Source: Brachybacterium halotolerans (GTDB taxonomy: Bacteria > Actinomycetota > Actinomycetes > Actinomycetales > Dermabacteraceae). From it: a DNA stretch of 64,000 bases. Shown here one piece after another: positions 59,431 through 64,000 of this stretch. The stretch covers positions 21,900 through 85,899 of the forward strand of contig NZ_JAEDAJ010000012.1 in the NCBI RefSeq assembly GCF_016623465.1, in the 5' to 3' direction. Position 1 is the stretch's first letter, and each line of letters opens with the position of its first letter. The notes under the pieces are model-generated. The model ran no database searches. It saw only the letters and a program-made list of their open reading frames with translations, and was not told where the DNA came from. The position numbers and the translations under genes were made by a program.

Positions 59431-59530
59431 CCGGGGCTCCTTCCACGGCGGCGCCCAGCGCGCGGACCGCCCCGACAGTCTGGGACCCGGCACCGCCCGT
59501 ATCGAGCCGACGCGCCGGGTCCCCGCCGCC

Positions 59531-62500
59531 TCACGCCTTCGCGACCGACACATTCACCGTGCCGCCGGAGACCTTCTCGCTCGTCTCGTGCGCCCCGGGA
59601 GCGGGATCGGCCGGCACCTCGAGCGCGGTCGCGAGGACCTCGCCCGCCACCAGGTCCCGGTGGGCGGCGACGGCGTCGACGACGGCCTGGTCGCCCGAGA
59701 CCGTGAGGGTGATCCGGTCCGAGACGTCGAGCCCCGCGTCGCGCCGGGCCGACTGGATCGCGCGCACCACGTCGCGGGCGGTGCCCTCGGCCTCCAGCTC
59801 GGGCGTCACCCGGGTGTCGAGCACCAGGAAGTCGCCGCCGCGCAGCACGCCGATCGCCCGGCCCTCGGCCGCCGAGTCGGAGCCGGCGACGAGATCCAGC
59901 GAGTACTCGCCCTCGGCCAGTGCGATCCCGCCGGAGGTGACCGTGCCGTCCTCGGCCACGGACCAGTCGCCCGTCTTCGATCCCTTGATGACGGCCTGCA
60001 CCTGCTTGCCCAGGCGCGGCCCGGCGGCGCGCGCGTTCACGCTGAGACGCTGCTCGACGCCCATCGAGCGCGACTCCTCGCTCGCCACGTCCACGAGCCG
60101 CACGTCCTTGACGTTGAGCTCGTCGGCGATGATCTCCGCGAAGGGCGCGAGCGAGGCCGGGTCGTGGTGGACCACGGTGAGCTGCGCGAGCGGCAGACGC
60201 GCCCGCAGCCCCTCCTTCTTGCGCAGCGAGTTGCCGACGCTCGCCACGTGCCGCACGTCGTCCATCTGCGCCACCAGACCCTGATCGGCCGGGAACAGCT
60301 CCGCGTCCGGCCAGTCGGTGAGGTGCACCGAGCGACCGCCGGTGAGCTGCTTCCAGATCTCCTCGGAGACCATCGGCAGCAGCGGCGCTGCCACGCGGCA
60401 CAGCGTCTCCAGGCACGTGTAGAGCACGTCGATCGCCTGCTCGTCGCCCTCCCAGAAGCGATCGCGCGAGCGGCGCACGTACCAGTTGGTGAGCATGTCC
60501 AGGTAGTCCTGGACCTTCTCGGCGGCATCGGCGATCGCGAGGGCCTCGAAGGACTCCCGCACGCCCCGTGCGAGCACGCCCGTGCGGGCCAGCAGGTAGC
60601 GGTCCATGACGTCGTCGGACTCGTATCGCGTCTTCCCCCGGTACCCCTGGGGCCGGCCGTCCGCGTCCTTCGGGCCGGCGGCGTTGGCGTACAGCCCCAG
60701 GAAGTACCAGACGTTCCACAGCGGCAGCACCACGTGGCGGGTGGCGTCGCGGATCTTCGCCTCGTCGACGATGAGGTTGCCCCCGCGCAGGATCGGCGAG
60801 CTCATGAGGAACCAGCGCATCGCGTCCGCGCCGTAGGTCGCGTACATGTCGCGCACGTCGGGGTAATTGCGCAGGGACTTGCTCATCTTCTGCCCGTCCT
60901 CGCCCAGCACGATGCCGTGGCAGATGACGGAGGTGAACGCGGGACGGTCGAAGAGCGCCGTGGCCAGCACGTGCATCATGTAGAACCAGCCGCGGGTCTG
61001 GCCGATGTACTCGACGATGAAGTCCGCGGGGTTGTGGCTCTCGAACCACTCGGCGTTCTCGAAGGGGTAGTGCACCTGCGCGAACGGCATCGAGCCGGAG
61101 TCGAACCAGACGTCGAAGACGTCGGTGATGCGGCGCATCGTCGACTTCCCGCTCGGATCGTCGGGGTTCGGCCGCGTGAGCTCGTCGATGTACGGCCGGT
61201 GCAGGTTGACCTCGCCGAACTCGTCGCGCGGGAGCGTCCCGAAGGCCTCCTCGAGCTCCGCGAGCGAGCCGTACACCTCGATGCGCGGGTGGTTCGGGTC
61301 GTCGCTCTTCCACACCGGGATCGGCGAGCCGAAGTAGCGGTTGCGGGAGATCGCCCAGTCGCGAGCGCCCTCGAGCCACTTGCCGAACTGGCCGTGCTTG
61401 ACGTTGCCGGGCACCCAGTCGATCTGCTCGTTGAGCTCGAGCATCCGCTCGCGCTGATCGGCGACCTTCACGTACCAGGAGCTCACGGCCTTGTAGATGA
61501 GCGGCTTCCGGCAGCGCCAGCAGTGCGGGTAGGAGTGCACGTGGCTCTTCTCCCGCATCAGCCGGTGCTCGCGCTGCAGGTTGCGGATGATCGGCCGGTT
61601 CGCATCGAACACCTGCAGCCCGGCGATCTCGTCGAGCGCGGTGCCGCGGAAGTAGTCGAGGAACTGCGCGCCGTCGTCGACGGAGACGATCACGGGGATC
61701 CCGTACTCGGCGTTGACCTGCTGGTCGATCTCGCCGTAAGCGGTGGCCTGGTGGACCACGCCGGTGCCGTCGTCGGTCGAGACGTAGTCGGCGACCGTCA
61801 CGATCCACGCGTTCTGCGTGCCCCAGCGATCGCGGTCCTCCGAGTAGACGGTCCACAGCGGCTCGTAGGCCATGTGCTCGAGCTCGGCGCCGCGATAGGT
61901 GCGCTCCTCGACCGCGGCGACGGCGTCCTCGGCGCTCGCGTACCCGAGCTCCTTCGCGTACTCGCCGACCAGGGCCGCGGCCAGCAGGTACCGGTCGGCG
62001 CCGGAGGCTCCGCCGTCGGCCGCACCCTCGGGCCCGGCGGGCGCCACCGCGTACTCGACCTCCGGGCCCACGGCCAGCGAGAAGTTCGTGGGCAGCGTCC
62101 ACGGGGTCGTCGTCCAGGCGAGAGCCTTGACGCCCGCGAGGCCGAGCTCGTCGGCCCTCTCCCCCTCGAAGGGGAAGGTGACGGTGACGGTCGGGTCCTG
62201 GCGGTCCTGGTAGACGTCGTCGTCCATGCGCAGCTCGTGGGAGCTCAGCGGCGTCTGATCGTTCCAGCAGTAGGGCAGCACGTAGTAGCCCTCGTAGGCA
62301 CGACCCTTGTCCCACAGGGTCTTGAAGGCCCACAGCACGGACTCCATGAAGGAGACGTCGAGGGTCTTGTAGCCGTTCTCGAAGTCGACCCAGCGCGCCT
62401 GCCGGGTCACGTACTCCTCCCACTCCTTGGTGTACTTCAGCACCGAGGAGCGCGCGGCGGAGTTGAACGCCTGGACGCCCATCTCCTCGATCTCGGACTT

Positions 62501-62827
62501 CTCCGTCATGCCCAGCTCGCGCATGGCCTCGAGCTCGGCGGGCAGGCCGTGGGTGTCCCAGCCGAAACGGCGGTCCACCTTGTACCCGTCCATTGTGCGG
62601 AAGCGCGGGACCACGTCCTTGACGAAGCCCGTGAGCAGGTGCCCGTAGTGCGGGAGCCCGTTGGCGAAGGGCGGGCCGTCGTAGAACACGTACTCGGGGG
62701 CGCCCTCGCGCTGCGCGATCGAGGCGCGGAAGGTGTCGTCCCTGTCCCAGAACCGCAGGATGCGGCTCTCGAGGTCGGGAAGGTTCGGCGAGGGGACGAG
62801 CGGGTCTCCGGAGACCGGATAGACCAT
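59531..62827 (-). CDS. ileS: Isoleucyl-tRNA synthetase
   Basis: 1098 residues, the long class I form found in actinobacteria and eukaryotes. The HIGH-type motif is [12 protein letters not shown], the KMSKS motif is [11 protein letters not shown], and the CP1 editing domain ([15 protein letters not shown]) is present. The C-terminal anticodon region lacks the zinc site of short bacterial forms. GGAGG 5 nt before the ATG. Expression is controlled by the T-box leader upstream. Confidence 0.98.
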   Translation of the reverse strand: MVYPVSGDPLVPSPNLPDLESRILRFWDRDDTFRASIAQREGAPEYVFYDGPPFANGLPHYGHLLTGFVKDVVPRFRTMDGYKVDRRFGWDTHGLPAELEAMRELGMTEKSEIEEMGVQAFNSAARSSVLKYTKEWEEYVTRQARWVDFENGYKTLDVSFMESVLWAFKTLWDKGRAYEGYYVLPYCWNDQTPLSSHELRMDDDVYQDRQDPTVTVTFPFEGERADELGLAGVKALAWTTTPWTLPTNFSLAVGPEVEYAVAPAGPEGAADGGASGADRYLLAAALVGEYAKELGYASAEDAVAAVEERTYRGAELEHMAYEPLWTVYSEDRDRWGTQNAWIVTVADYVSTDDGTGVVHQATAYGEIDQQVNAEYGIPVIVSVDDGAQFLDYFRGTALDEIAGLQVFDANRPIIRNLQREHRLMREKSHVHSYPHCWRCRKPLIYKAVSSWYVKVADQRERMLELNEQIDWVPGNVKHGQFGKWLEGARDWAISRNRYFGSPIPVWKSDDPNHPRIEVYGSLAELEEAFGTLPRDEFGEVNLHRPYIDELTRPNPDDPSGKSTMRRITDVFDVWFDSGSMPFAQVHYPFENAEWFESHNPADFIVEYIGQTRGWFYMMHVLATALFDRPAFTSVICHGIVLGEDGQKMSKSLRNYPDVRDMYATYGADAMRWFLMSSPILRGGNLIVDEAKIRDATRHVVLPLWNVWYFLGLYANAAGPKDADGRPQGYRGKTRYESDDVMDRYLLARTGVLARGVRESFEALAIADAAEKVQDYLDMLTNWYVRRSRDRFWEGDEQAIDVLYTCLETLCRVAAPLLPMVSEEIWKQLTGGRSVHLTDWPDAELFPADQGLVAQMDDVRHVASVGNSLRKKEGLRARLPLAQLTVVHHDPASLAPFAEIIADELNVKDVRLVDVASEESRSMGVEQRLSVNARAAGPRLGKQVQAVIKGSKTGDWSVAEDGTVTSGGIALAEGEYSLDLVAGSDSAAEGRAIGVLRGGDFLVLDTRVTPELEAEGTARDVVRAIQSARRDAGLDVSDRITLTVSGDQAVVDAVAAHRDLVAGEVLATALEVPADPAPGAHETSEKVSGGTVNVSVAKA

Positions 62828-62904
62828 GAGGACCTCCGAGCGGGGCGTAGGCGGACGGCGACTGTGCTGTCCGAGGACGCCGCTCCCCTCCCCTGCCGAC
62901 CTGC

Positions 62905-63089
62905 GGCGGGGCGGTGCGCGTGCGCGGTACCACCTCGGTTGACGCCCCGGAAGGCGTCCCCTCGTTCCTCAGCTGTGACGGGCTGGTCCCGGCAGGTTCT
63001 ACTGGGCCGACGGGCCGCTCGCGCTGCGCGCTCGGGCCCCTGACCGTTCTTCCCGCGGCTCACCGGTGATGGCCGGGTCGATGCCGATG
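62905..63089 (-). ncRNA. T-box riboswitch of ileS with an ultrashort stem I
   Basis: Read on the minus strand. The T-box core GGTGGTACCGCG is at 62934-62923, the element that pairs with the uncharged tRNA acceptor end. Stem I: CATCGG (63089-63084) pairs with CCGGTG (63066-63061, one G:U) around a small internal region that contains the codon ATC (Ile) at 63070-63068. Further hairpins (for example GGGACGCC/GGGGCGTC around 62940-62960) lie between. The ileS ribosome site follows without a terminator, so regulation is likely translational, as for actinobacterial ileS T-boxes. Confidence 0.88.
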
Positions 63090-63095
63090 GGCGTC

Positions 63096-63125
63096 AGTCT
63101 ACGTCGGGGCCGACGGGCGGGTCAC
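63096..63125 (-). promoter_or_regulatory. ileS promoter
   Basis: On the minus strand, GTGACC (63125-63120) and TAGACT (63101-63096) separated by 18 bp. Transcription would begin near 63089, exactly at the 5' arm of stem I. The sequence TAGACTGACG is identical to that upstream of rpsB. Confidence 0.6.
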
Positions 63126-63322
63126 CGGGGTCCGCGGTGGAATCGGTCTCGTCGTGGGGTGGGGCGGGTGGGCGGAGGGCGGTATGAGGCCCACGGGCGG
63201 GCGTGCCGGTGCGGCGCGATGCATCGGCGCGAGAGCTCGACTCGTGTCGCTCTCGACGTGTGTCAGGTTCTGGTGTCGCGTGCGCGTCGGCTCGGTATCC
63301 GTGGTTCCTCCACAAGGGGGTG

Positions 63323-63395
63323 TTGTCCACGGGGTTATCCACTGAGAGGTGGGTGGGCACAGAGGAGGCGGAGAATGTTCGCGGGTTTATCCACA
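63323..63395. other. Cluster of DnaA-box-like sequences
   Basis: A perfect TTATCCACA (63387-63395), TTATCCACT (63335-63343, one mismatch) and TTGTCCACG (63323-63331, two mismatches). This lies in the 484-bp region between the ileS promoter and the gene at 63580, which is AT-richer than its surroundings and holds no gene I can support. Confidence 0.55.
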
Positions 63396-63433
63396 TTCTC
63401 GATTGAGGTCTAGTTTTCGGTGGCAAGACGGGA

Positions 63434-63439
63434 TAGAAT
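63434..63439 (+). promoter_or_regulatory. -10 element for the gene starting at 63580
   Basis: TAGAAT on the plus strand. The best 17-bp-spaced -35 is weak (TAGTTT at 63411-63416). It would give a leader of about 135 nt. Confidence 0.4.
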
Positions 63440-63579
63440 CGGACATATCGATCGAGCATGAGAGATCGCGGGTTCACGGGCGAAGTCGTCGGATTCATTG
63501 TTCTCGTCTATCGATTCAGAGTCCTTACGTCGTGCACTATCGCGCGGAGTCGTGGAATGCCGGGAAGGGGGTGGGTGTC

Positions 63580-64000
63580 ATGAGTGCGGTGGAGCAGCCG
63601 GAGTCGCAGGGTCGTCTGGACCTGCCCGGGCAGCCGGCGGTCGAGTCGACCTTCTCGGTCCTGGATGACGTGGAGAAGATGACCGAGCGTCAGCGTGAGG
63701 ACATGCATGCCCACACGCCCCGCTTCGTGGCCGCGCCCCCGGAGGGTGTCAAGCCGCTGTTCATCGTGAAGGAACCCAAAAAGGCGGTCTGCCGGGATGT
63801 GGTGGCGCGCAGGGTCAAGGCGAGGCCGGATGCGGAGCTCACTGCGCAGGTCCGTGCCCTGTGGGACGAGGGTGTCGACGAGTCCTATGAGCTCTCCCGC
63901 CGCTTCGTGGCGCTGGCTCCGTTCTGGGCGGGGCGTGAGGACATGGACGCCGACCCGTTCGAGGTCGAGCAGCAGGACCTGATGGTCGCTGTGGCGATGC
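63580..64000 (+). CDS. Probable DUF222/HNH-type protein, 3' truncated by the window edge
   Basis: Open from the ATG at 63580 to the window end (140 codons visible) with a GGGGGTGGG ribosome site. The visible protein has FSVLDDVEKMTERQREDMHA, TPRFVAAPPEGVKPLFIVKE, KKAVCRDVVARRVKARPDAE and VDESYELSRRFVALAPFWAG. It looks like the N-terminal part of actinobacterial multi-copy HNH endonuclease-like (13E12/DUF222) proteins, but the HNH motif is outside the window. Codon use is less GC3-extreme than its neighbours (GGT, CGT and AAA codons are common), consistent with an accessory or mobile gene. Confidence 0.5.
   Translation, partial: MSAVEQPESQGRLDLPGQPAVESTFSVLDDVEKMTERQREDMHAHTPRFVAAPPEGVKPLFIVKEPKKAVCRDVVARRVKARPDAELTAQVRALWDEGVDESYELSRRFVALAPFWAGREDMDADPFEVEQQDLMVAVAM

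Noticed and set aside
59411..63043. Long + strand open frame opposite ileS
   Set aside because: A shadow of ileS; it also crosses the T-box leader.
63323..63395. The DnaA boxes as the chromosomal origin
   Set aside because: No dnaA, dnaN or rpmH nearby and too few boxes; kept only as a box cluster.
63094..63498. 134-codon minus-strand frame upstream of the ileS leader
   Set aside because: It covers the ileS promoter and the DnaA boxes, has no ribosome site, and its composition is Pro/Arg/Thr-rich noise.

Overview
The window is a stretch of chromosome from a very high-GC actinobacterium. The gene order resembles Micrococcales, and the Dermabacteraceae/Brachybacterium group is my best guess from gene order, gene style and the protein remembered at the right edge; no search was run. 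Most of the window is core housekeeping genes on the minus strand, organised in translationally coupled operons with 1-11 bp overlaps or short gaps. Perfect GC-rich hairpins act as terminators. No tRNA, rRNA, CRISPR array or insertion sequence was recognised.

Layout. (1) 2-1192, +: the C-terminal part of an L,D-transpeptidase. (2) 1383-9614, -: the rimP-nusA-ylxR-infB-rbfA-truB translation/transcription cluster, with an RNA/DNA methylase gene inserted between infB and rbfA. (3) 9847-10920, +: a DUF4439 ferritin-like lipoprotein. (4) proS and a small membrane protein (-). (5) 13506-17136, +: a three-gene sugar ABC importer with a clear promoter and a LacI-type operator, followed by two small methyltransferase genes. 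(6) 18901-27780, -: GNAT, rseP, a DivIVA-motif protein, rlmN, cdsA, frr, pyrH, tsf and rpsB. dxr and ispG, usual neighbours of rseP, are absent here. (7) 28179-28922, +: an M23 peptidase. (8) 28933-38869, -: xerC, dprA, comM, yraN, DUF2469, rnhB, two tandem signal peptidases, rplS, trmD, rimM, khpA and rpsP. (9) 39072-44352: an Nramp-like transporter lacking the canonical metal motif, a MarR regulator coupled to a 78-residue protein, a second DivIVA-motif protein, an amidohydrolase, and a double SRPBCC protein on the + strand. (10) 44378-51912, -: ffh-glnD-glnB-amtB-ftsY, joining protein targeting to nitrogen sensing as in corynebacteria. (11) 51996-54604, -: a tiny membrane protein, ndk, a DUF4233 protein and folC. 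(12) 54835-59430: an accessory block of a WXG100/lipase-like fusion (+) and a DUF2891-DUF969-DUF979 operon (-). It lies between folC and ileS, genes that often neighbour each other in actinobacteria. (13) 59531-63125, -: ileS with its promoter and an unusually short T-box leader. (14) A lower-GC intergenic region with DnaA-box-like repeats and the start of a probable DUF222/HNH-type gene running off the right edge.

The least explained pieces are the WXG100/lipase fusion with its 25-codon coupled leader ORF, the DUF969/DUF979/DUF2891 module, the ileS T-box whose predicted transcription start coincides with the base of stem I, the 78-residue protein coupled to MarR, the two DivIVA-motif repeat proteins, and a recurring arrangement in which a -10 hexamer lies 6-7 nt before an ATG (six genes), suggesting leaderless mRNAs. 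All functional statements rest on motif recognition by eye and gene order.
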